A stretch of DNA of 64,000 nucleotides. Source: Seleniivibrio woodruffii. GTDB taxonomy: Bacteria > Chrysiogenota > Deferribacteres > Deferribacterales > Geovibrionaceae. A model generated the notes under the pieces. That model did not search any database. It saw only the letters and a list, made by a program, of their open reading frames with translations, and was not told where the DNA came from. The stretch spans positions 186,001 through 250,000 of the forward strand of contig NZ_JAJUIS010000003.1 of assembly GCF_029267515.1 (NCBI RefSeq). Reading direction: 5' to 3'. Numbering within the stretch: the first letter of the stretch is position 1; each line of letters starts with the position of its first letter. Position numbers and translations under genes: made by a program. This document shows, piece after piece, positions 8,920 to 17,075 of the stretch.

Positions 8920-10983
8920 GTGAAAAGACTTTTGCTGCTGTTTGCAGTTCTTCTTGTTTCTGCGGCCGGATTTGCCGCCGGGATAACCGACAACGACATC
9001 AGAGGGTTTTTCCCTAAGGCGGACGATCTGCCTGGCGGTTCAGAACTCTGGCTTGGAACCGGCGTGCGTGCCACTCCGTCCAAAAATAATACAGCATACA
9101 GTGCAACGTATTCATACTACTCCGGTAAATCCGACAAGCTGATGAACATAGTCCGTAAAAAACAGTACCAGACCAACGTTGCAGTATATTCGTTCAATAA
9201 CTTTGTGGATGCCGAAAAACTCTTCAAACAGCTTACCGACGACGCTCCGAAAAACCGTTCCCAGATGGTGCGTTTCGGTGAGCGCGGACTGTTCTTTATT
9301 TTTCCGAAATCCGGCTATATCAACGATGCGGACTTCTATCTTGTGTTCATAAACAGAACCTTCGTGGTATGGATACAGGCTGACGACGGTTTTGCCATAA
9401 TGGACGTTGCCAACCCTGTCAACGACGCTATCAAAAAATTCATATCGGATAACCCGAAACTCTACATGACCAAGGCGATACACCTTCAGGCATCCGGAAA
9501 CGGGTATGAGACCCAGACAAAACGTATTGAATTTACTACGGATTTTCCGTCCAGCATAAAGTTGTCCGGCAAGGTGTTCGATAAAAAAATGACCCCTATG
9601 CAGGGTGTCAGAGTTACTGTTCTTGAAACGGGCGATTCCGTTCTTACAGGCGGAAACGGCAGCTTTGCAAAAACCCTGCTGCTGGACGGCATAAAGGATA
9701 TTGAGCTTTCGGCGAACTTTTATATGGAACCGGATGCAGTTTCAAAATCCGGCAGATTCGAAAGCGGACTGGCTGAAACTGTGCTGACCGGTACCGACGG
9801 GGACAGCCGCACACAGCTATGGAAACTGGACAGTGTTGCCGAGAATTATTTCGGTACGGCTTATATAAAGACATCCAAGGGAACGAACGGATATCCCGTC
9901 TCCGGCAAGATAATGAAGAACGGTCAGGTTAACCTTACGCTGGACTGTTCCAACACCGGCATAGACTTCAAATGTCAGCAGGTTTTCACCGGACAGATGA
10001 AGTCCGGCAGGATTCAGGGCAAATGGAACGGAACAGGCGGCGGCGGAACCTTTGTCTCTGATCTTACCAAATATTCGCCTGTTACACGCAAGGTAATGAT
10101 AACGAAGGATATTGCTGACCTGAGAACGATGATATCAAACAATACGGGAGTTTATACTCAGGCGGATACTCCTTCGCTGGTTGTGTCCTCCAACGCCAAT
10201 AACAACGCAGTGGTTTACCTCAGACCGGATATGAACAAACTCGGACTGGACGAGGTTTCGACGGCGGGAGTTAAGCTGGTGCTCACCCACGTTCCGAAAA
10301 ATCAGACTGGAAGTCTTTCTGTGTTTCTGTTTGATGCTGATATGGGTGCGGACAAAAAACTTAAACTGGGCAGGGGAACCTATTCCGGACAGGCTGTTTC
10401 CTCCGAGGAACCTTATAAGGCTGAATTTGAAGTGTACGACATGATGAAGGACGGAAACGCTTTCGCTCTGGGTACCGTTCAGGAGGCGAAAGCCAACGGG
10501 TTTCACGTTTTCTCCGGTCCTTCGGAGCAGTATGATACGCTGAAACCGTATTTCCTGATAACCGAATATTCCGATAAGGGTAAACTCCGCACTGAGAAAC
10601 CGTTCACGTTGTCCGGCAATATATCCAGGGGCGGAGATTATGTGGGCGACAGAAACAAGCCACAGCAGGACGGTACTGAGGACTTGTGTTTTGAGGGTGT
10701 TTTCGCATATCCGGGCGGACGTCTTACTTCTTTCGAACTTGAGATAAACGGTACGATCAAGCGGGTGTTCAACACCAATCCCGTTGACATTTATCCGCTC
10801 ATAGGTATTGTTAGAGACGGAAACCTTGTAAACCGGAAGGACGGCAGTCTTAACATCATGCTTACGAAGGCTAAGGAACAGTTCGGTCTCTGTGTGAACG
10901 GCAGCTATAAACCGGATAAAAACGAAAGGATAATATACAGATACACCATCGACGGCACGCCATATGAAGGGTTTGCCGAGTAG
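8920..10983 (+). CDS. Large exported protein of unknown function
   Basis: A 687-residue protein with no family I recognise. The start is a GTG at 8920, eight bases after a GGGGGA ribosome site; the nearby ATG at 8915 hits a stop at once. Residues 1-20 form a signal peptide (KRLLLLFAVLLVSAAGFAAG). Residues 25-180 form an alpha/beta region. Residues about 210-260 resemble a carboxypeptidase-regulatory/Ig-like beta domain (KVFDKKMTPMQGVRVTVLETG). The remainder looks beta-rich, with repeated SGK/GRIQGKWNG turns. No lipobox or C-terminal anchor is seen, so a periplasmic or secreted location is likely. It is followed 8 bp later by the small candidate selenoprotein and then kdsA. Confidence 0.85.
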   Translation: MKRLLLLFAVLLVSAAGFAAGITDNDIRGFFPKADDLPGGSELWLGTGVRATPSKNNTAYSATYSYYSGKSDKLMNIVRKKQYQTNVAVYSFNNFVDAEKLFKQLTDDAPKNRSQMVRFGERGLFFIFPKSGYINDADFYLVFINRTFVVWIQADDGFAIMDVANPVNDAIKKFISDNPKLYMTKAIHLQASGNGYETQTKRIEFTTDFPSSIKLSGKVFDKKMTPMQGVRVTVLETGDSVLTGGNGSFAKTLLLDGIKDIELSANFYMEPDAVSKSGRFESGLAETVLTGTDGDSRTQLWKLDSVAENYFGTAYIKTSKGTNGYPVSGKIMKNGQVNLTLDCSNTGIDFKCQQVFTGQMKSGRIQGKWNGTGGGGTFVSDLTKYSPVTRKVMITKDIADLRTMISNNTGVYTQADTPSLVVSSNANNNAVVYLRPDMNKLGLDEVSTAGVKLVLTHVPKNQTGSLSVFLFDADMGADKKLKLGRGTYSGQAVSSEEPYKAEFEVYDMMKDGNAFALGTVQEAKANGFHVFSGPSEQYDTLKPYFLITEYSDKGKLRTEKPFTLSGNISRGGDYVGDRNKPQQDGTEDLCFEGVFAYPGGRLTSFELEINGTIKRVFNTNPVDIYPLIGIVRDGNLVNRKDGSLNIMLTKAKEQFGLCVNGSYKPDKNERIIYRYTIDGTPYEGFAE

Positions 10984-10991
10984 GAGATGCA

Positions 10992-11162
10992 ATGGAAGAT
11001 TTTATAGGACTTATAGTGTTTATAGTTCTGGTGATTTTTGTTGCCAGACTTAAACCGGGCGCGGGCTGAGGCTCCATCAGCGGGAGCTGCAGTATCGAGG
11101 ATCGATACAAAAAAATTAAGAAAGAAAAAGAAAAGGACAAAGATGAAAAACCTTTACAGTGA
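10992..11162 (+). CDS. Candidate small membrane selenoprotein (in-frame UGA at codon 26)
   Basis: The ATG at 10992 has an AGGAGA ribosome site 4 bp upstream. It opens 25 codons: a short acidic start, one membrane helix (residues 4-18, [13 protein letters not shown]) and RLKPGAG. Then comes UGA (11067-11069). The frame continues for 30 codons as [13 protein letters not shown] and a Lys/Glu-rich tail, stopping at 11162. If the UGA is read as selenocysteine the product has 56 residues, with Sec26 and Cys33 forming a possible redox pair just after the helix. A hairpin at 11092-11108 has the geometry of a bacterial SECIS. The tail overlaps kdsA by 20 nt. If the UGA is a true stop, the product is a 25-residue membrane peptide. 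Function is unknown. Confidence 0.55.
11092..11108 (+). promoter_or_regulatory. SECIS-like hairpin downstream of the in-frame UGA
   Basis: GTATCGA (11092-11098) pairs perfectly with TCGATAC (11102-11108) around a GGA loop. The loop begins 29 nt after the UGA at 11067-11069. Known bacterial SECIS elements are stems with a small apical loop, a G in the first loop positions, and about 16-37 nt between UGA and loop, so this one fits. A second small stem (GCTCC/GGAGC, from 11071) sits between them. A chance palindrome inside coding sequence is the alternative. Confidence 0.5.
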
Positions 11163-11946
11163 AATTAAAGACGGGCTGTTTCTGATATCAGGTCCCTGTG
11201 TGATAGAGAATCAGGACATGCTGCTGCGCATCGCGGGCAGGGTTCAGCAGATAACGGACAGGCTGGGCATAAAATATATCTTTAAAGCGTCGTTTGACAA
11301 AGCGAACAGAACTTCAGTAACAAGTTTCCGCGGTCCGGGTATGGAAGAGGGGCTGAAAATGCTGGCAAAGGTGAAGGCAGAGACGGGGCTTCCCATCCTT
11401 ACCGATATCCACGAGGCATATCAGGCGGCTCCAGTTGCGGAAGTTGCCGATATCCTCCAGATTCCTGCATTTCTCTGCCGCCAGACAGACCTGCTTGTGG
11501 CTGCGGCGAAGACGGATAAAATAGTGAACATCAAAAAGGCGCAGTTCCTTGCCGGAAACGACATGGGGCATCCCTGCAAAAAAGTTACAGACAGCGGAAA
11601 CGATAAGGTAATACTTACAGAGCGCGGAACCATGCTCGGTTACGGCAACCTTGTAGTTGACTACAGAAATCTTGTGGATATGGCACAGTTCGGTTTCCCC
11701 GTGGTGATGGACGTCACCCATGCGGTTCAGAAACCGGGAGGACTGGGAGGAAAAAGCGGCGGAGACAGAGGATACGTTCCCTATCTGGCGAAGGCTGCGG
11801 CTGCTGTGGGTGTTGACGGTTTCTTCTTTGAAACACATGAAGATCCGGAAAACGCGCTGTCCGACGGTCCCAACATGGTGACGCCGGACAAGCTGGAAGA
11901 GATTCTTAAATCCATCATAGATATAAGGACGGCGATCGGCAAGTGA
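11143..11946 (+). CDS. kdsA: 3-deoxy-8-phosphooctulonate synthase (Kdo-8-P synthase)
   Basis: 267 residues from the ATG at 11143, preceded by AAAAGGACAAAG. An in-frame TTG at 11038 would add a 35-residue basic, low-quality extension and is rejected. The enzyme condenses arabinose-5-phosphate with phosphoenolpyruvate in the first committed step to Kdo, needed for lipopolysaccharide. Motifs include [28 protein letters not shown], the CRQTDLL substrate loop and [11 protein letters not shown]. Cys19 in GPC is the metal ligand of the metal-dependent class, so that class is inferred. The gene overlaps the candidate selenoprotein by 20 nt and hemW by 4 nt. Confidence 0.97.
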   Translation: MKNLYSEIKDGLFLISGPCVIENQDMLLRIAGRVQQITDRLGIKYIFKASFDKANRTSVTSFRGPGMEEGLKMLAKVKAETGLPILTDIHEAYQAAPVAEVADILQIPAFLCRQTDLLVAAAKTDKIVNIKKAQFLAGNDMGHPCKKVTDSGNDKVILTERGTMLGYGNLVVDYRNLVDMAQFGFPVVMDVTHAVQKPGGLGGKSGGDRGYVPYLAKAAAAVGVDGFFFETHEDPENALSDGPNMVTPDKLEEILKSIIDIRTAIGK

Positions 11947-13034
11947 GCGGATTATACGTCCACGTTCCGTTCTGTAAAAACAAGTGCGGCTACTGCGGGT
12001 TTTATTCCGCAACAGACGCATACGACCTGACCGAGAGGTATTTTGACGCTGTTCTTAAAGACCTTTCGGCGCGCAAAAGAAAAAAATACGAAACTTTATA
12101 TATCGGCGGCGGGACACCATCTTCGGTGTCCCCTGTTCTGCTCTCAGTTTTTCTGGACAGGCTGTTTTCTGCCGTCGGTTCAGATTTCACGGAATCCACA
12201 ATTGAAGCTAATCCAGAAAGTTTAACGGCTGATTTTCTGTCTGTTGTGAAAGACTTCGGATTTTCACGCCTGAGTGTCGGATGCCAGAGCACCGACGAAA
12301 GCGTTTTGAAACTGCTTGGCAGGATACACGGAAGGAACGATATCTTCCGCACCGCGGAATCAGCCCGCAGGTTATGCCCGGATACTGCGCTTAATCTCGA
12401 TATGATATTCGACATACCGTCAGTTGAAAATTCAGTTCAGATGAAGACCCTTGAGGACATTGTATCAATTTCACCGGAGCATGTATCCGCCTATTCCTAC
12501 AGCTTTGACACGGAATATCTGAAAAATGCCGAACCTTGCTGTGAGTCGGCTTTCATAGAGGTTAAGAGGTCGCTTGAGGCAGCCGGATACCTTAAATATG
12601 AGATATCCAATTTCGCACGTAAAGGGTATGAGAGCAGGCACAATATCGGTTACTGGATGCTGAACGATTACGACGGGCTCGGTTCCGCGGCGTGGTCACT
12701 GGAAAATTATGACGGAGGGCGTGTGCTTCGCGGAAAGGTGTCGGACGTTGCAGCCTATATCACCGATCCGACAGCATATGCCGAAACCGATAGAACTGAA
12801 GGTGTTCATGCGCTGGCACAGGAACTCGTTTTCGGATTAAGGATGCTTGACGGAGTGGATTTTTCTTCGTTAAAATACAGATACGGGGATATGCTCAATA
12901 TTTTTAATGAGCGGATAGAAAAACTTGTTTCGGAAGGGATGCTGACATGGCAAATGGAAAAACTGAAAATTACGGAAAAGGGAGAACTGCTTTTGGATTC
13001 TGTGCAGGAATTTTTGTGGGACTGTTTGCCCTGA
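11943..13034 (+). CDS. hemW: HemW-like radical SAM protein (haem chaperone / coproporphyrinogen III oxidase-like)
   Basis: 363 residues from a GTG at 11943 that overlaps the kdsA stop (GTGA). The radical SAM cluster motif is C11-x3-C15-x2-C18 in [15 protein letters not shown]. It is followed by [23 protein letters not shown] and NLDMIFDIP, and ends in a HemN_C-type winged region ([14 protein letters not shown]). The motif lacks the fourth Cys of true HemN, so HemW is the better name. HemW proteins bind haem and help load it into respiratory proteins rather than oxidise coproporphyrinogen. Its last 88 nt are shared with a tetrahaem cytochrome gene in another frame, which fits a link to haem proteins. 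Confidence 0.88.
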   Translation: MSGLYVHVPFCKNKCGYCGFYSATDAYDLTERYFDAVLKDLSARKRKKYETLYIGGGTPSSVSPVLLSVFLDRLFSAVGSDFTESTIEANPESLTADFLSVVKDFGFSRLSVGCQSTDESVLKLLGRIHGRNDIFRTAESARRLCPDTALNLDMIFDIPSVENSVQMKTLEDIVSISPEHVSAYSYSFDTEYLKNAEPCCESAFIEVKRSLEAAGYLKYEISNFARKGYESRHNIGYWMLNDYDGLGSAAWSLENYDGGRVLRGKVSDVAAYITDPTAYAETDRTEGVHALAQELVFGLRMLDGVDFSSLKYRYGDMLNIFNERIEKLVSEGMLTWQMEKLKITEKGELLLDSVQEFLWDCLP

Positions 13035-13285
13035 CGGTATACGCAGGATGTGCGGGAGACTGCATGACCTGCCACCCCAAGCTGAAAGGGAGCAAAGACC
13101 ATATAGCCCTCACAACCTGTATAAAATGTCATACTCCTGCCAGTAAAAAACTTTTCGAGTTCGGTTCGTCAAACAAGGAGGGCTGCGGTGACAACTGTTT
13201 CGACTGCCACAAAGAGTGGCCGAAAGACGGAAACCATGCTCCGATGCTTAAATGTGAAAACTGCCATAAGAAATACAAAAAATAA
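12947..13285 (+). CDS. Small tetrahaem c-type cytochrome
   Basis: 112 residues with four haem-attachment motifs: C39MTCH43, C58IKCH62, C84FDCH88 and C103ENCH107. A hydrophobic segment (about residues 16-33, ending VYAG) is the export signal that delivers the protein to the periplasm. The start is the ATG at 12947 with GGAAGGG upstream, and later in-frame starts would cut the signal. This places the whole signal sequence inside the 3' end of hemW, an 88-nt overlap in a different frame. Extra cysteines at 35 and 80 are not in CxxCH motifs. It is probably a soluble electron carrier; haem c attachment would use the Ccm system at 33995-38599. Confidence 0.9.
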   Translation: MANGKTENYGKGRTAFGFCAGIFVGLFALTVYAGCAGDCMTCHPKLKGSKDHIALTTCIKCHTPASKKLFEFGSSNKEGCGDNCFDCHKEWPKDGNHAPMLKCENCHKKYKK

Positions 13286-13315
13286 TTTAGTTTTTTAATA
13301 AATTTACGTTATAAT
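13286..13315 (+). promoter_or_regulatory. Candidate promoter of the bacteriohemerythrin gene
   Basis: A perfect TATAAT -10 box lies at 13310-13315, 30 bp before the start codon. A weak -35-like TTTAGT lies at 13286-13291 with an 18-bp spacer, in a T-rich tract. The same tract could also act as a weak terminator for the cytochrome gene. Confidence 0.45.
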
Positions 13316-13345
13316 CAATTCTTATTATTTAATATTGGAGGAGAC

Positions 13346-13759
13346 ATGAAGGCAGAATGGAGTGACAGCCTTATCAGCGGAAACGAAACTATCGACTCCC
13401 AGCATAAGGATCTGTTTAAACACATCAATTCCTACTTCGACAGTCTTGAGAAACTGTACGGTCACGAAATTACAATTAAAACACTGAATTACCTTCTGAA
13501 ATATGTCAGATTCCACTTCGGAACCGAAGAGGATCTGATGAAAAGATACGGTTATCCCGATTTCAACGAACATCTCAACGACCACAGAAAACTGGTGGAC
13601 GAACTTATGACCTGTTATAAATCACTTATTGCCGACGGTCACAGCGAGGAGATAGTGGAAAGACTCCGTGTGCTGTTGCAGGAATGGCTTGTGGAACACA
13701 TAATGGGTTATGACAAAAAGCTGGCTTCGTTTATGAAAGAGAACGGCTTCTGCGCCTGA
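13346..13759 (+). CDS. Bacteriohemerythrin
   Basis: A single-domain hemerythrin of 137 residues. All diiron ligands are recognisable: H20 (in DSQHKDLF), H57 and E61 (FHFGTEED), H76 and H80 (EHLNDH), and H118 and D123 (WLVEHIMGYD). The start has a strong GGAGGAG ribosome site. Such proteins bind O2 reversibly and serve in oxygen sensing, delivery or scavenging in microaerophiles and anaerobes. There is no fused MCP or signalling domain. It is probably monocistronic, and its stop abuts the convergent pilus operon. Confidence 0.96.
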   Translation: MKAEWSDSLISGNETIDSQHKDLFKHINSYFDSLEKLYGHEITIKTLNYLLKYVRFHFGTEEDLMKRYGYPDFNEHLNDHRKLVDELMTCYKSLIADGHSEEIVERLRVLLQEWLVEHIMGYDKKLASFMKENGFCA

Positions 13760-14923
13760 CTATTTCGTTTTTCTGTCGGCGGCATCAAGGTATGACTGAA
13801 TAGCAGAGGCTCGCTGCATGGCGTTTGTTCTGAGCCCGTTTTCGGCGGATGGCATTTCCGCAAGTCTCGTATAATTTTTCAGCGCTTCATCATATTTCTG
13901 CTGAACGTCCAGAGAACGGGCAAAAGCATAAAGGAAATAGCCGTCGCCGGGGTTTAGCTGTACAGCTCTGCGGTAAGCGGTTTCAGCCCTTACATAGTCT
14001 CCTGTGTTCTCCTGAATAATACCTGCGGTGTAGTAAATCTGACCTCCGCCTGTGCCTGAGGAGTTTCCGGAAAGAAGGTCTAGCGCCCTATCGGAGTACC
14101 CCATTTCCGACATTTCAAGTGCCGCCGCGCTTATTACGGAAGCGTCGGCAGTGTATGGATTGTTATTTATTATCCCCTGAATTTCGTTCAGCTTTCCAAG
14201 GCGTATCTTCGCGGTGAGAAGCCCTGTGAGGGTGGGTTTTGTAACCTTTTCTGCCATTGCTTTGGCATAAAATTCCTCAGCTTTCCTGTTGTTTCCTGAA
14301 CGAAGGGCAGAGGATGCCTGTGCGGTCAGGGTGTTGTATTCTATCTTGCGGTCATATTCTTTTTTTGCACGCCCGGAAAGAACGAATGGCTGGCTGGTTC
14401 GCTGCGCCGGAACTGCGGCAGGAGTCTGCTGTTGCGGCTGTGATGTTTCCGGTGCGGGTGTTTGCGCAGGCTGCTGCGTTTCAGGAACGGGGACAGCCGC
14501 CTGAGGAACCGGCAAAGGTGCGGGTCTGCTGATTTCCGGCAGACTGTTCATCGCTGCAAGCCGCTGTTTGTTTGCAGCCGTAGGGTCAAATTCCGGTGAC
14601 TGTGCCATTGGTGCCGTCTGAGGTTTGGCTGGTTTCGGATTTGGTTCCTCAGAAGGTTTTGATACCGGCACCGGCTGTGCAGGCTGCGGTATTTTCTGTG
14701 CGACGTCTGCCGCAGCGTTGACTTTATATTTACTGTCGCCTGTGGGCATGAAAAGCACTATCAGAAAACCTATGACGGCGACCGCAAGCAGTACCAGAAG
14801 GGATTTTCTGGGTCCTTTCCCTCTGCCGCCGGACGGTTTAAGGTTCAGCAGGCTCGGAGGCACCGCGCTGCCGGATTTTTTTGTACTGTTCACTTTTTTA
14901 AGGCTGTCAAGTATCAGGCTCAT
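13760..14923 (-). CDS. TPR protein of the pilus operon (MshN-like)
   Basis: 387 residues. The cytoplasmic start MSLILDSLKKVN resembles the MshN/GspB-type opening. A single membrane helix follows at about residues 39-58, then a long Pro/Gln/Ala-rich periplasmic linker to about residue 180. TPR-like helices occupy the C-terminal half (YYTAGIIQENTGDYVRAETAYRRAVQLNPGDGYF). It starts 2 bp after the secretin stop, matching the mshL-mshN order of MSHA pilus clusters. It probably acts as an inner-membrane anchored assembly factor or a bridge toward the secretin. It is the last gene of this minus-strand operon. Confidence 0.8.
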   Translation of the reverse strand: MSLILDSLKKVNSTKKSGSAVPPSLLNLKPSGGRGKGPRKSLLVLLAVAVIGFLIVLFMPTGDSKYKVNAAADVAQKIPQPAQPVPVSKPSEEPNPKPAKPQTAPMAQSPEFDPTAANKQRLAAMNSLPEISRPAPLPVPQAAVPVPETQQPAQTPAPETSQPQQQTPAAVPAQRTSQPFVLSGRAKKEYDRKIEYNTLTAQASSALRSGNNRKAEEFYAKAMAEKVTKPTLTGLLTAKIRLGKLNEIQGIINNNPYTADASVISAAALEMSEMGYSDRALDLLSGNSSGTGGGQIYYTAGIIQENTGDYVRAETAYRRAVQLNPGDGYFLYAFARSLDVQQKYDEALKNYTRLAEMPSAENGLRTNAMQRASAIQSYLDAADRKTK

Positions 14924-14925
14924 AT

Positions 14926-16551
14926 CTATCCGTCTATCAGGGTTGTTGTTATCAGAATAACAAGTTCCCGTTTCTCTTTTTCTGTGGAGCGAGCTTTAAA
15001 AAGCATACCGAGACCTGGTATATCGCCCAGAATGGGTATCCTGCGCTCGTTTACAACATCTTTGTTGGTTATTAGTCCGCCCATGACTATGGTTGTTCCA
15101 TTCTGTACAGTGAGAACCGTTCCCGCCTCTCTCATATTCACCTTGGGATAGCTTGCAACTGAATATGAATTGCCCTGATCGTCCAGTTCATACTGGTAAG
15201 CTATCTCTTCGATGCTGGAAAGGATGGGCACGATGTGGAGCGTTATCCTGTTGTCCTCCATAACGTTTGCCGTGACACCGAGAGTTATGCCGTCGAGCAC
15301 TGTTGACCGTTCGTATGTCACCGTCTGGGTGTTTTCCTCTGTGTCCGTGTCAACCTTCTTTTCCCAGAACGGGTTAAGCTGACCTGATGTTATCATTGCA
15401 CTCTGACCGTTCAGAACCCTTATGCGCGGGTTGCCGAGAGATTCTATGCGCCCCTGTGTGGCGATGAACTGGAACAGGTTGTCGTAAGACTGCACTATGC
15501 CTACGGGTGTCTGGGAGCCTATCAGGTCGCCGATGAGCGTTACTCCGTATCTGCCGTTTTCACTTGTCCAGTTTATTCCGTATGCGCTGGAGTCTGTGAG
15601 CACGACCTCCATTATCTTCGCTTCAATGAGAACCTGTTTGGACGCATCCTTTATGGTCTGGCTGATGTATTCGTCTATTATGCTTACGACGTGAGGAGGT
15701 GCGTATACCCTGAGAAGTCCTGTGAGGCTGTTGAAAGAGTATCCGCGCAGACCTCTGTAGTATGAACTTTTTATCTGGGTACCTGAGGATGATGCGGAAC
15801 CGGAAGAGGATGCGCCGGATGCGCCTTTAGCACCGGAAGTGCTTTTCGCGTCTGATGAACCGGATGCCGCGCCCTGCTGACCTGCCGCTGCGCCGGAATC
15901 GCCTGAGTCAGATTTCGGCTGCCCGTTTTCGTCCGCAACTTCGGGAAAAATCATTCCGTAAACTGCATTGAGGATATTAAGCTGCATGTTTGCCATGGTG
16001 CCGGATTTTGAATAGACTATCTTGTAATCGCCGCTGAGTTCGGTTGACGTGGAGTCGGAACCGAATATGTTGCCGCCGATTGTGGATGTCTGGTCGGCGT
16101 TCACGGTTGTATAAGGTATTTTGTATGTTTTTGCCACATATGCGGAAATTTTCAGTGTGCTGCCTGTCACGGAATATGCTATTCCTGCATTTTCGCATAC
16201 TGAATCCAACGCTTCCCTTGCGGGCATGTTTTTAACTGTCAGAGTGAAGGGTTTGCTGACGTTTACTTCCGGTCCGATGATGAGGTTCAGCCCTGATTCT
16301 GCTGCTATCATGTACAGAACTGAAGAAAGATTCTGCTCAACAGCGTCCACTGATACGTACACATTTTCAAGAGGGTCGTTGTCTACTACCGGTTTAGATA
16401 TTACAGGCGGAGGAGGAGGCGCGAGCGGTTTAACCGCCTGTGCCCTGGAAAAATCGGGCATGATCACTGCTGCCTGTTTCTTTTCCGCAACAGTCGCGCA
16501 GGATGCCAGTGAAATTGCCAGAAGAAAAGTTAATATTGAACGTAATACCAT
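14926..16551 (-). CDS. mshL: MSHA/type IV pilus outer-membrane secretin lipoprotein (MshL-like)
   Basis: 541 residues. The signal ends in lipobox SLASC (Cys about 18). An STN/secretin N-terminal domain follows (residues 70-125, SVLYMIAAESGLNLIIG), then a Gly/Ser/Ala-rich linker at about 214-260 (bases 15770-15910). The secretin core includes VLIEAKIMEVVL and the closing ERRIPILGDIPGLGMLFKARS. It forms the ring through which the pilus leaves the outer membrane. Its start lies 22 nt inside the preceding gene. The Gly/Ser linker looks like disordered sequence, not a gene break. Confidence 0.93.
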   Translation of the reverse strand: MVLRSILTFLLAISLASCATVAEKKQAAVIMPDFSRAQAVKPLAPPPPPVISKPVVDNDPLENVYVSVDAVEQNLSSVLYMIAAESGLNLIIGPEVNVSKPFTLTVKNMPAREALDSVCENAGIAYSVTGSTLKISAYVAKTYKIPYTTVNADQTSTIGGNIFGSDSTSTELSGDYKIVYSKSGTMANMQLNILNAVYGMIFPEVADENGQPKSDSGDSGAAAGQQGAASGSSDAKSTSGAKGASGASSSGSASSSGTQIKSSYYRGLRGYSFNSLTGLLRVYAPPHVVSIIDEYISQTIKDASKQVLIEAKIMEVVLTDSSAYGINWTSENGRYGVTLIGDLIGSQTPVGIVQSYDNLFQFIATQGRIESLGNPRIRVLNGQSAMITSGQLNPFWEKKVDTDTEENTQTVTYERSTVLDGITLGVTANVMEDNRITLHIVPILSSIEEIAYQYELDDQGNSYSVASYPKVNMREAGTVLTVQNGTTIVMGGLITNKDVVNERRIPILGDIPGLGMLFKARSTEKEKRELVILITTTLIDG

Positions 16552-17075
16552 TTTTTTCCCCAGTAACCCTCCAGCAGAACTCTTGAATCGTCAACTGCTG
16601 TGAGGCGGCTGTAGTTGTCAACATTTTCGCCCTGATTTATAAGCCTGCCGTTAACCACGGCGCATTTTTTGTTTCTGCCGTTCATTACGGCCGAAACAAC
16701 GTATTCGGGGGCAGAGGGCTTTTCCGCCTGAATTTCGGCTGAAACTTCCGATCCGGTCTGCGCAGTTGTCTGCTGCGTCACCATCCGGTTGAAAAAACCT
16801 GCAATAAAAGGATTCCCAAGGTAGTGCGACATATCGAAAGGCTCAATAGGCTCCGGATTTTTCCCTGTTGTAAGCGCTTTTGTGAATTCAGCGTCTTCTT
16901 CGGGGATTGAAATATCGAATACATGCCGCATCTTTCCGAATCTTTCGGATACTATGCTTTCCATGGAAGACTCTATCACAGACCTCAGAAAAAATACACA
17001 GAAAAGGACTGCCAGAGGGAGCGACAGCTTTATCAGACTTGCGGCGGGGAGCTGTTTCAGTTTCTTAATATTCAT
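16530..17075 (-). CDS. Pilus assembly protein, MshK/GspB-like
   Basis: 181 residues from the ATG at 17075, which overlaps the upstream stop by 11 bp; a longer frame to 17105 is less likely. One membrane helix lies near residues 16-36. A periplasmic stretch follows, ending in a small conserved C-terminal domain with VVNGRLINQGENVDNYSRLT and VLLEGYWGKKWYYV. The pattern, an INGR-like turn followed by a V.L..G strand, is that of the MshK, PilP, GspC or GspB periplasmic domains. Those domains link inner-membrane components to the secretin encoded next. The exact subfamily is uncertain. Confidence 0.72.
   Translation of the reverse strand: MNIKKLKQLPAASLIKLSLPLAVLFCVFFLRSVIESSMESIVSERFGKMRHVFDISIPEEDAEFTKALTTGKNPEPIEPFDMSHYLGNPFIAGFFNRMVTQQTTAQTGSEVSAEIQAEKPSAPEYVVSAVMNGRNKKCAVVNGRLINQGENVDNYSRLTAVDDSRVLLEGYWGKKWYYVQY

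Noticed and set aside
10135-10992. 285-codon open frame on the minus strand inside the exported orphan gene
   Set aside because: It has no start signals and is a shadow; the plus-strand gene has a signal peptide, ribosome site and operon context.
11038-11142. Extended start of kdsA at a TTG, adding 35 residues
   Set aside because: The extension is basic and low quality and overlaps the candidate selenoprotein; the ATG at 11143 has a good ribosome site and gives the normal family length.
11314-12021. 235-codon minus-strand frame opposite kdsA
   Set aside because: kdsA is unambiguous in the other strand and the reverse frame shows no protein-like motifs.
15770-15910. Gly/Ser-rich stretch in the secretin as a repeat or frameshift scar
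   Set aside because: The frame is intact on both sides, and a disordered linker between the N-terminal and secretin domains is plausible.
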